DNA of 21,747 bases from an uncultured Collinsella sp. (GTDB lineage Bacteria; Actinomycetota; Coriobacteriia; Coriobacteriales; Coriobacteriaceae). Made by a program: the position numbers and the translations under genes. The stretch's first letter is position 1; every line of letters begins with the position of its first letter. The stretch spans positions 1-21,747 of the forward strand of contig CAUBQN010000013.1 in assembly GCA_958438125.1 (NCBI GenBank), read 5' to 3'. Positions 15,253 to 21,747 of this stretch are shown piece by piece. The notes under the pieces were generated by a model. That model was not told the DNA's origin and ran no database searches. It worked only from the letters and a program-made list of their open reading frames with translations.

Positions 15253-16530
15253 CTAGTGCTGTGCGACGACAACGCCCAGGCCATCGGGAATGACGGCCAC
15301 CTTGGCATCGGCACCCTTCATCTCAAAGGCGAGCTTGAGCGCCTCATCGAGGGTGTTGACCGGCGTCATGTGCATATCCTTGATCATCTGGTGATCGCAC
15401 AGGTCGGTGACCATGATCACAGGGTGATGCGCCAGGATGCGGGCAAAGATCTGGCTCGTCCACTGGTCGGGCAGGGTCTCGTCCTTAGGACGGTCGATGC
15501 AGGCACGCTCAAACTCCGCCGGATCGTTGTCGGCGATGTTGTGATAGAAGCCCTCGCCACCGTGGCCGTCGGCACAACCGGCGACGTCGATGATCACGCC
15601 GCCCTCGGGAAGCGTGGCCTCGGCAGAGCACATGCCCTTCACGGCCTGATAGATGTTCTGGTCGAGCGGGTAGCCGCCGTTGGTGGTGATGGCGATCTCG
15701 CACTCGACGGGCTCAACGCCGGCAAGGCTCTTCACGAACTCGCAGCCAGCCTCGTGTGCCTTATGGATGTCGCCTGCAAAGGAGCCGATAACCTCATGCT
15801 TGCCGTTGAGCACCACGTTGAGCACAAAGGCAAGGTGAGCCATCTCGGCAGCGGCAAACATGTCCTCGCTCACGTGGTTGTGGCACAGGTTGCCGGCACG
15901 CGAATGGGAATCGTTCACAAACTGACCGTTGTGGTTGTACATAATGGTCTTGTAGCTGGCGATGCCAGGCAAGACGGACTTGCGGCTACCAGAGAAACCG
16001 GCAAAGAAGTGCGGCTCAATAAAGCCCTCGGCAAGCAGCAGATCACAATCGGCGGCAATCTTGTTGATGATGCACTCGCCACCAGAAGGCAGGGTGCCAA
16101 TCTTTTTCATCATGCTGTCGTCAGTCGCGACGTGCATAACGATTTCCTCGTTGGCAACAATCTCCTCGCCATACTTATTGACGAGCTCCTCCTGCGTCGA
16201 CGGACGGTGCATACCCGTAGCAACCAAAATACGCACGCGAGCCTCGGGCGCAGCAGAATGAATGTGATGCAGCAGAATAGGCATCGTCACACGCGAGGGA
16301 ACGGGACGCGTATGATCGGAGCTAATGATGACAATATCCTTCTTGCCAGCACAAAGCTCCTCGAGTGAAGGCGAGCCATAAGGATTGGCAAGCGACTCCT
16401 CTACCAGCTCTTCCTGCGATTTTGTAGTCTTAAACTCGTTTTGATGACCTTCCATCACACCCGCGAAGTTCTTATCCTCGAGCTCCAGATGCAACGTCTT
16501 GTGGTCAAACGGCAGTTCACATTCAAACAA
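15253..16530 (-). CDS. larA: Lactate racemase, nickel-pincer enzyme LarA
   Basis: This enzyme interconverts D- and L-lactate using a nickel-pincer nucleotide. Starting at TTG 16530 gives 425 residues and numbering identical to L. plantarum LarA: H108 (GMHRPST), H174 (EPHFFAGF), K184 (SRKSVLPG, which carries the cofactor), H200 (YNHNG, the nickel ligand), R75 (SDHTRPVP), Q295 and K298 (DQNIYQAVKG). All known catalytic and cofactor-binding residues are thus present. The TTG start has AAGGAAGAGG upstream and matches the family N-terminus (LPFDHKT); the frame remains open to 16767, but the extra residues are not family-like. Upstream lie a T-tailed hairpin and a palindrome; larD follows. Some LarA homologues racemise other 2-hydroxyacids, but the residue match favours lactate. 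Confidence 0.95.
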   Translation of the reverse strand: MFECELPFDHKTLHLELEDKNFAGVMEGHQNEFKTTKSQEELVEESLANPYGSPSLEELCAGKKDIVIISSDHTRPVPSRVTMPILLHHIHSAAPEARVRILVATGMHRPSTQEELVNKYGEEIVANEEIVMHVATDDSMMKKIGTLPSGGECIINKIAADCDLLLAEGFIEPHFFAGFSGSRKSVLPGIASYKTIMYNHNGQFVNDSHSRAGNLCHNHVSEDMFAAAEMAHLAFVLNVVLNGKHEVIGSFAGDIHKAHEAGCEFVKSLAGVEPVECEIAITTNGGYPLDQNIYQAVKGMCSAEATLPEGGVIIDVAGCADGHGGEGFYHNIADNDPAEFERACIDRPKDETLPDQWTSQIFARILAHHPVIMVTDLCDHQMIKDMHMTPVNTLDEALKLAFEMKGADAKVAVIPDGLGVVVAQH

Positions 16531-16647
16531 TGACGAGCGCCCTCTTCCTTTCAACTGACACACTAGATAAACCGTTGGAAGGATACGCCGCTCACCGAAA
16601 AACGCCACCGTCCACCGACTCATTAACACAACGTTCATATTTGACCC

Positions 16648-16686
16648 ACAACAAAACGGCCACGATCCCAAAGGGGACCGCGGCCG
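16648..16686 (-). terminator. T-tailed hairpin in the larA leader, possible attenuator
   Basis: On the minus strand a 13-bp stem (CGGCCGCGGTCCC with GGGATCGTGGCCG, two G-U pairs, loop CTTT) is followed by TTTTGTTG. It is 118 nt before the larA start, and no gene lies upstream that needs it, since ppc has its own hairpin element 560 nt away. It either ends a short leader RNA or attenuates larA. Confidence 0.6.
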
Positions 16687-16710
16687 CCTGTCAAAGACAC
16701 TATAGACAGG
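16687..16710 (-). other. Small hairpin abutting the larA leader terminator
   Basis: CCTGTC and GACAGG enclose 12 nt, directly adjacent to the terminator stem. It could be the upstream part of a leader structure. Confidence 0.4.
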
Positions 16711-16763
16711 ATGACTTACGCAGCGCCGAGGCAAACATCTACCCCGAGACGTACGCACGTAAG

Positions 16764-16802
16764 CCATTTTGCATAAATGCGTTAATTAATTGCATAAAAT
16801 GG
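16764..16802. promoter_or_regulatory. A/T-rich imperfect palindrome upstream of larA
   Basis: CCATTTT and AAAATGG enclose a segment with GCATAAATGC, TTAATTAA and TTGCAT, in an otherwise G+C-richer surrounding. It is the most operator-like sequence upstream of larA and may include the promoter, but no clear -35/-10 pair can be assigned. Confidence 0.4.
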
Positions 16803-17247
16803 CGCATGGATTTCTAGCCGTAACAGGGTAGTACCCTCCGGAGCGTGCATTTTTGCGAGTATTCAGCATCGCGGGATAAGATTTTGGTGTCAAAAGTCTT
16901 TCAAAAGGTAGATAGTCCTCATGACTCGCCCCATCTAGATAGCATGCGGCGAGAAACCAGCTATATATGAACATCGCCAAAGCCCAATCGTCGTGCAAAA
17001 GCATCAACAAAGGCAGCGAAAGCCGGCTATGGCCTTATGCATCAATCTTTGGCTGCTGAAAACTCCGTTTTTTGCACGTCGCCCCAAGCACCACCCTCAC
17101 CCAGCGGCTGATCCGCCGTAAACCGAGGACGAAAGGACCCGATGGGTTTCCCTCTGAATGCACTCCGCAGCACGAAGCCCCTTCCAAACGCGCGAAGCGC
17201 GCCATTAATTCCCCCAGCCAGTAATCCGCCGAAGACCGGACATCGCA
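16803..17247. other. Gene-free stretch with a probable decayed foldback element
   Basis: No convincing gene is present; a 74-codon minus-strand ORF at 16786-17010 lacks a ribosome binding site and family resemblance. Around 17162-17220 the sequence echoes the foldback elements: ACTCCGCAGCACGAAGCCC resembles their 5' core, CGCGCGAAGCGCG is a small hairpin, and GCCATTAATTCCCCCAG resembles their arms. A pair ATCCGCCG...ACCG recurs at 17111 and 17224. This looks like a decayed extra copy; 16803-17100 holds nothing recognised. Confidence 0.4.
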
Positions 17248-17374
17248 GGGCCCGCCATTAGTTTACTTTTAGGCACACTCCGCAGGACGCAAGAAGCCCT
17301 CGCCGCACGAAGTGCGCAGCGAGGGCTTCTTGCATGTCCGAGGACGTGCCTAAAAGTAAACTAATGGCGGGCCC
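17248..17374. repeat. Long foldback element, copy 2 (29-bp covarying arms, conserved core)
   Basis: The same architecture as the element at 14326-14450. The outer arms 17248-17276 and 17346-17374 are perfect inverted repeats (29 of 29), but only about half identical to the arms of the other copy. The core starts ACTCCGCAGGACGC and ends GCATGTCCGAGGAC. The inner stem is 13 bp and different (AAGAAGCCCTCGC with its complement); the apical CGCACGAAGTGCGCA is identical. It begins 21 nt after the ppc stop codon and abuts GGACGACTA. It may terminate ppc, although its T-tail is broken (TTCTT). Confidence 0.9.
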
Positions 17375-17395
17375 GGACGACTACAGGGCTATCGA

Positions 17396-20209
17396 TTACC
17401 CCGTGTTCTGCAAACCTGCCGAGACGCCGGTCACAGTCGAAAGAATCAGGCTCATGTACTCGGCCTTCTTCTCCTCGGCCATCTCGTCCTGGTTCATACG
17501 CACCTCGCGAAGGGCGCGGACCTGGGCGATGGACAGGGCGTCGACATAGGGGTTACGCACGCGGACGGCGCAGCCGAGCACGCGGCGGCGCTGCAGCGGC
17601 CACTCGTCACCGACGATGGCAAGGACCCACTTACGGGTGAGCTGCATCTCGGTAAAGACCTTCTCGGACAGATCCTGGCGATCGCCCAGGTGCAGATACA
17701 TCTTGGCGATGCGCTGATCGGTCTTGGCGATCGACATCTCGATGTTGTCGATGAACGTGCGGAAGAACGGCCACTCCTGGTAGGCAGCCTTGAGCTGGTC
17801 AAGATCGCCAAGCTGCTCGCAGGCGGTGCCCAGACCGTACCAAGCGGCCAGGTTAATGCGCGCCTGGCTCCAGCTGAAGATCCACGGAATGGTACGCAGG
17901 TCGTCGAGCGACTTGGCGCCCAGACCGCGCTTGGCGGGACGCGAGCCGATCGGCAGCAGACCGACCTCGGTCAGCGGCGTCACGGTCGAGAACCACGGTG
18001 TAAAGTCCTCGGTGTTCAGCAGGTCCAGATAGCGCTCGTGGCTTGCGGCGTTGAGCTTCTCGGCCATATCCCAGAACTTCTGCGTGGTCTCGGTGTTGGT
18101 CTTCTCGACACTCGGGGCCGACTGCAAAAGCGTTGCGGCGGCAACGGACTCAACATGACGCTGAGCCAGCGTGCGGTTGCCGTAACGGGCAAAGATGACC
18201 TCGCCCTGCTCGGTGAGCTTAAAGAAGCAGTTGACCGAACCCTTGGGCTGCGCAAGAACGGCCTTGTTGGCCGGGCCGCCACCACGGCCCACGGCACCGC
18301 CGCGACCGTGCATGAGCACCAGGTCGATATCGTTCTTCTCTGCCCACTTGGCGATGCGCTCCTGCGCGGAGTGCAGCGCGAGCATGGCCGTGGTAGGACC
18401 GGCATCCTTGGAGGAGTCGGAATAGCCCAGCATGACCTCCATGCGGCGGTTGGTCTGGGCAAGGCGCTTTTGCACCACGGGCAGCGTAAGCATCTGGTCG
18501 AGCACGTCGACGCAGCCCTCGAGGTCCTCGAGCTGCTCGAACAGCGGGATCACGTCGAGCTCGGGGACATCCTCCTCGTGTGCAAAGGACAGGTGGGCGA
18601 GCTCAAAGACGTCGGCCACATGCTGGGCGCTCTTGGTGAACGAAATGATGTAGCGGTGCGCCATCTTCTTGCCGTAGCGCTTCTGGATGGAGCCGATAGC
18701 GCGGAAGGTATCGATGACCTCGCGCGTCATGGGCTGCAGGTCGCCATGGATACCGTTCTCGTGGATATCCTTGAGGGCGCGGGCGTGCACCACGGAGTGC
18801 TGACGGAACTCCATCTCGACCATATGGAAGCCGAAGGACTCGACCTGCCAGATGATAGTCTGGACCGGGCCGTAGGCAGCACGGACGGCACCGCAGGCAG
18901 CCAGCGAACGCTGGACGACGCGCAGGTCATCCAGGAACTCATCGGCGCTATGGTACATGGTGTCGGTGATGCGGCGCACGGTGGCGTTGAGTCGGTCTGC
19001 CATGACGAGCATGACGGCGCGATGCGGCTCGTGCTCGGAAATCAGCTCGGCGCGGGCCGTGTACCGAGGGCTCATCTCGACCTGATGGTTCCACAGGTTG
19101 ATGAGCTCGGCAGACGGCTTGCTGTAGGTGGCCTCGAGCGTGAGGTTGCGGCCGATGCGGCGGCACTTGTCCTCGAGCTTGAGCACCATGTGGGTGAAGT
19201 ACTTGGCGGCGACCTCACGGCTCACCTTGGCGGTGACGTTGGGGTTACCGTCGCGGTCGGAACCGATCCAGCTGCCGGGATGGAAGAACGCCGGGCACAG
19301 CGGCGGCACGGTACCGGCTTTGTCGCCCAGCACCCAGTCGTCAAATCGACGATAGATGACGGGGATGACGTCGAACAGCGTGTTATCGAAGATGTCGATG
19401 ATGGTATCGGCTTCCTCGACCGGCGTGGGCTTCTTGAGCGCGATGGGGCTCGTACGCACCAGGGCGTCGATCTCCTGCAGCATATGGCGCTCGTTCTCCA
19501 CCAGGTCGGAGCCGCCCAGACGCGGACGCTCCTCCAGCAGGTTGGAGATACGGCGAATCTTGCCCTCGACGGCCTTACGACGGGCCTCAGTGGGATGCGC
19601 GGTAAAGACGGGATGGAACTCAAGCTTGCCGAGCAGCTCGTTGGCGCCCTCGACGCCCAGTTCATTCACCAGCTGGTGATAGGCGACGGTGAGCTCATTG
19701 GCGGGATCGACCTCGGTATCGGTCGACGCACCGGCCTCGCGCTCGCGCAGCTGCGCCACACGGTAGTTCTCCTCCGACAGATTTGCCAGATGGAAGAAGC
19801 TCGTAAAGGCACGGACAATGACCTGCTGCTTATCGAGCGGCAGGCTGTCGATCAGATCGACGACTTCACGAAATGCCACGGCGGTGGGCTCGTCGGCGGT
19901 GGGCACGCCCTGCTCGTCGACGGCCTCGTCGGCAGCACGCGTACCGGGGTTGCCGGCATTGGCCACAATCTCGGCCGACAGGATCTTGTCGAACAGGTCC
20001 GCGATCTCAGGATCATACTCGCTAAGCACACGACGCTCCAGGCGCAGGAACAGCGCCAGATTGTCGCGCAGCTCCTCGGGGATCTCGATCTCGGCGAGAC
20101 GCTCCCTGGACTCGGCATTCGAGCCGATTCGGTTAACGAGGCGGTTGACCACGGCAGCGACGCGCGCCGCGGCTTCGGGTACAGACTGGTTGCTTAGGTT
20201 CTCAGCCAC
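17396..20209 (-). CDS. ppc: Phosphoenolpyruvate carboxylase
   Basis: This enzyme carboxylates PEP to oxaloacetate, refilling the TCA intermediates and feeding aspartate synthesis. It is about 937 residues against 883 in E. coli, with the extra length near the N-terminus. Catalytic motifs are present: VFTAHPTEARRKAV with His205 (E. coli His138), GSWIGSDRDGNPNVTA, GYSDSSKDAG, the glycine-rich HGRGGAVGRGGGPA loop, and the universal C-terminal QNTG. The GTG at 20209 with GGGAGGAAAC in front is preferred; an in-frame ATG at 20221 has AGGAGG only 1 nt away, which is too tight, but it cannot be excluded. It is monocistronic, with a promoter just upstream and a foldback element downstream. Confidence 0.96.
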   Translation of the reverse strand: MAENLSNQSVPEAAARVAAVVNRLVNRIGSNAESRERLAEIEIPEELRDNLALFLRLERRVLSEYDPEIADLFDKILSAEIVANAGNPGTRAADEAVDEQGVPTADEPTAVAFREVVDLIDSLPLDKQQVIVRAFTSFFHLANLSEENYRVAQLREREAGASTDTEVDPANELTVAYHQLVNELGVEGANELLGKLEFHPVFTAHPTEARRKAVEGKIRRISNLLEERPRLGGSDLVENERHMLQEIDALVRTSPIALKKPTPVEEADTIIDIFDNTLFDVIPVIYRRFDDWVLGDKAGTVPPLCPAFFHPGSWIGSDRDGNPNVTAKVSREVAAKYFTHMVLKLEDKCRRIGRNLTLEATYSKPSAELINLWNHQVEMSPRYTARAELISEHEPHRAVMLVMADRLNATVRRITDTMYHSADEFLDDLRVVQRSLAACGAVRAAYGPVQTIIWQVESFGFHMVEMEFRQHSVVHARALKDIHENGIHGDLQPMTREVIDTFRAIGSIQKRYGKKMAHRYIISFTKSAQHVADVFELAHLSFAHEEDVPELDVIPLFEQLEDLEGCVDVLDQMLTLPVVQKRLAQTNRRMEVMLGYSDSSKDAGPTTAMLALHSAQERIAKWAEKNDIDLVLMHGRGGAVGRGGGPANKAVLAQPKGSVNCFFKLTEQGEVIFARYGNRTLAQRHVESVAAATLLQSAPSVEKTNTETTQKFWDMAEKLNAASHERYLDLLNTEDFTPWFSTVTPLTEVGLLPIGSRPAKRGLGAKSLDDLRTIPWIFSWSQARINLAAWYGLGTACEQLGDLDQLKAAYQEWPFFRTFIDNIEMSIAKTDQRIAKMYLHLGDRQDLSEKVFTEMQLTRKWVLAIVGDEWPLQRRRVLGCAVRVRNPYVDALSIAQVRALREVRMNQDEMAEEKKAEYMSLILSTVTGVSAGLQNTG

Positions 20210-20253
20210 GTTTCCTCCCATTCCTCCTTCTATGCACGTAACATGCGGTATTT

Positions 20254-20281
20254 ATTATAGGCACTCGGCAAAAACTTTCGA
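20254..20281 (-). promoter_or_regulatory. Probable ppc promoter
   Basis: On the minus strand a perfect TATAAT (20259-20254) has TCGAAA 16 nt upstream as a 4/6 match to the -35 box. Transcription would start about 40 nt before the ppc start codon. Confidence 0.55.
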
Positions 20282-20369
20282 CGCTGATTGCGCTTTACCA
20301 CACAAAAGTATTTTCTGCATTGCAAGGGTTTTTACTCTAAATGGTCGTATTTCTCGGTGGATGGCATAC

Positions 20370-20409
20370 GCAAACGGGGGTGTTTCGCATAAATGCGAAA
20401 CACCCCCGT
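20370..20409 (-). terminator. Terminator-like hairpin downstream of hisS
   Basis: ACGGGGGTGTTTCGCAT and ATGCGAAACACCCCCGT are perfectly complementary over 17 bp, with only AA between them. On the minus strand the tail is short (TTTGCG). It lies 58 nt beyond the hisS stop. Confidence 0.75.
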
Positions 20410-20467
20410 AACAATCGCTCGCCGCAAGCGGGACGTGTTAGCGGATCCGCAGCTCAAAAATCATGCG

Positions 20468-21747
20468 CTACAGGCGCTCGCGAACCGCCTCGACGACGTT
20501 GGCCAGATCGGCAAGAACCTCTTCGTGGCTCTCCATGTCGCGCACCTTGACCTTGCCGGCGGCAAGCTCGTCGCCACCCAGGACCAAGATAAGCTTGGCG
20601 CCTACCTTATCGGCCTGCTTAAACTGGGCCTTGAGCGAACGGCCCTGATAGTCGGCCTCGGTCACGATACCTGCGGCGCGAAGCTCCTGCGTAATGGCAA
20701 AGACGTTCTGGCGCAGCTCCTTGCCCGCGTTGGCGGCATAGACGCACGGGGCCTCATCGGCACCCAGGTCGCTGCCAAAGGCCTGCAGGGCCAGCAGGGC
20801 GCGCTCAAAACCGACAGCGAAGCCGACGCCTGCCGTGGGCTTGCCGCCCTCGAGCTCGACCAGGCCGTCATAGCGGCCGCCGCCACCGATGGAGCCGACA
20901 CCGGCGCCAGGGGCCTCGACCTCAAAGACGGTGCGGGTGTAGTAGTCCAACCCGCGCACCAGGGTGGGATCCTCGACATACTCGATACCGGCGGCATCCA
21001 GATAGCGCTTGACCTGCTCATAGTGCTCGCGGCACTCGTCGCACAGGTTGTCACCCATCAGCGGCGCGTCGGCCATAATCTCGCGGCAGTGGTCGTTCTT
21101 GCAGTCGAACGCGCGCAGCGGGTTAAGCTCAGCGCGCTCGCGGCACTCATCGCACATCTCGTCGGCGTGATCGAGGATGAACTGCTTAACCTGCTCGCGG
21201 TAAGCCGGACGGCACTGGGCATCGCCCATCGAGTTGATGAGCAGACGAAGCTTGGAAAGATCGAAGCCCAGGCGCTTGTAGAACTCCATGAGCATGATGA
21301 TGCACTCGGCGTCTGCCGCCGGATCGGGAGCGCCGAGCCACTCGATGCCCACCTGGTGGAACTGGCGCAGGCGGCCCTTCTGGGGACGCTCGCCGCGGAA
21401 CATGGCCTCGGCGTAGTACGCCTTAAACGGCGTGGAGCCCTGGGGCACCAGATTGTTCTCGACGACGGCGCGCACCACGCCGGCCGTGCCCTCGGGGCGA
21501 AGTGCCAGGCGCTGCTTGGGCTTGAGTTTGGTGTCGGTGCCCTCGGTAAAGACGCGCTCCAGGTTGGCACCGCTGAACACGCGGAACATTTCCTTGCGCA
21601 CGACGTCGGTCGACTGGCCGATGCCGTGGACAAACACGTCCACTTGTTCGATCGCGGGCGTCTCGATGGGCTTAAAACCAAACGGCTCGAACACGCCGGC
21701 CGCAATCTGCTGCATCTTTTGCCAGGCGCGCATCTCGGCGCCGATAA
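20468..21747 (-). CDS. hisS: Histidyl-tRNA synthetase, 5' end outside the window
   Basis: A class II synthetase that charges tRNA(His). The visible part includes the motif 1 region (VVRKEMFRVF, then LRPEGTAG), motif 2 (MFRGERPQKGRLRQFHQVG), the HisRS-specific LVRGLDYYTRTVFEVE, and motif 3 (GVGFAVGFERALLAL), followed by the anticodon-binding domain. A Cys-rich insertion (CDECRER and CDECREH with two further Cys between) suggests a metal-binding knuckle. The frame stays open to the edge, reading IGAEMRAW before the first ATG at 21733. The usual N-terminal GMNDYLP-type motif is missing, so the start lies beyond the window and that ATG is internal. Confidence 0.96.
   Translation of the reverse strand, partial: IGAEMRAWQKMQQIAAGVFEPFGFKPIETPAIEQVDVFVHGIGQSTDVVRKEMFRVFSGANLERVFTEGTDTKLKPKQRLALRPEGTAGVVRAVVENNLVPQGSTPFKAYYAEAMFRGERPQKGRLRQFHQVGIEWLGAPDPAADAECIIMLMEFYKRLGFDLSKLRLLINSMGDAQCRPAYREQVKQFILDHADEMCDECRERAELNPLRAFDCKNDHCREIMADAPLMGDNLCDECREHYEQVKRYLDAAGIEYVEDPTLVRGLDYYTRTVFEVEAPGAGVGSIGGGGRYDGLVELEGGKPTAGVGFAVGFERALLALQAFGSDLGADEAPCVYAANAGKELRQNVFAITQELRAAGIVTEADYQGRSLKAQFKQADKVGAKLILVLGGDELAAGKVKVRDMESHEEVLADLANVVEAVRERL

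Noticed and set aside
16531..16767. N-terminal extension of LarA to 16767
   Set aside because: The extra 79 residues are not LarA-like and cover the leader hairpins; the TTG at 16530 gives exact family numbering and has a ribosome binding site.
16786..17010. 74-codon minus-strand ORF upstream of larA
   Set aside because: It has no ribosome binding site or recognisable family, and its end overlaps the palindrome at 16764-16802.
17690..20197. 835-codon plus-strand open frame opposite ppc
   Set aside because: It is a shadow of ppc, whose motifs and C-terminal NTG are all on the minus strand.

Overview
The window looks like chromosomal DNA of a Coriobacteriia actinobacterium, most likely Collinsella or a close relative. 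The pointers are the G+C-rich coding sequence, AGGAGG-type ribosome binding sites, a tandem feoA-feoA-feoB cluster, nickel-pincer lactate racemase genes in an apparent gut anaerobe, and an actinobacterial-type PEP carboxylase. The genus is inferred from gene content and style, not proven. No tRNA, rRNA, phage, IS transposase or CRISPR array was found.

Layout. Positions 1-1525 hold a minus-strand ferrous iron uptake cluster (feoA, feoA, and feoB cut by the window edge), with a DtxR-like operator in front of feoB. An HPr-like phosphocarrier (1714-1962) carries Asp where Ser46 is expected. A 220-bp element with 31-bp terminal inverted repeats (2061-2280) and an APC-family amino acid permease (2385-3848) follow. 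Next comes an Ebg-type beta-galactosidase operon (ebgA-ebgC, 4002-7469, minus). It diverges from a LacI-family regulator (7801-8817, plus), with two identical operators 42 bp apart over the ebgA promoter. Behind lacI lies a tandem array of 62-bp hairpin units, then aspS (minus).

Positions 11167-16530 hold serB and a lactate racemase region in two converging arms: larB, larC and a TetR-type regulator on plus, larA and larD on minus. LarA keeps every catalytic residue of the Lactobacillus plantarum enzyme at identical numbers. LarC, however, ends after its first domain, and no larE is present in the window. The larA leader holds a hairpin with a T-tail that could be an attenuator. ppc (17396-20209, minus) and hisS (from 20468, minus, 5' end outside the window) close the window.

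The most unusual signals are non-coding. Two long foldback elements (14326-14450 and 17248-17374) have the same architecture. Each has 29-bp outer arms that are perfectly complementary within a copy but only about half identical between copies, a second covarying inner stem, and an identical apical loop and bulges. Each starts exactly 21 nt beyond the stop codon of a minus-strand gene (larD, ppc). With the 62-bp hairpin array and the 220-bp element, they show several families of structured intergenic repeats, some of which probably also terminate transcription.

How the genes work together: feo imports Fe(II). The ebg operon hydrolyses a beta-galactoside under LacI control. LarB and LarC would help build the nickel-pincer cofactor for LarA, which interconverts D- and L-lactate, and LarD would pass lactate or another small solute across the membrane. 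serB, aspS, ppc and hisS are housekeeping.
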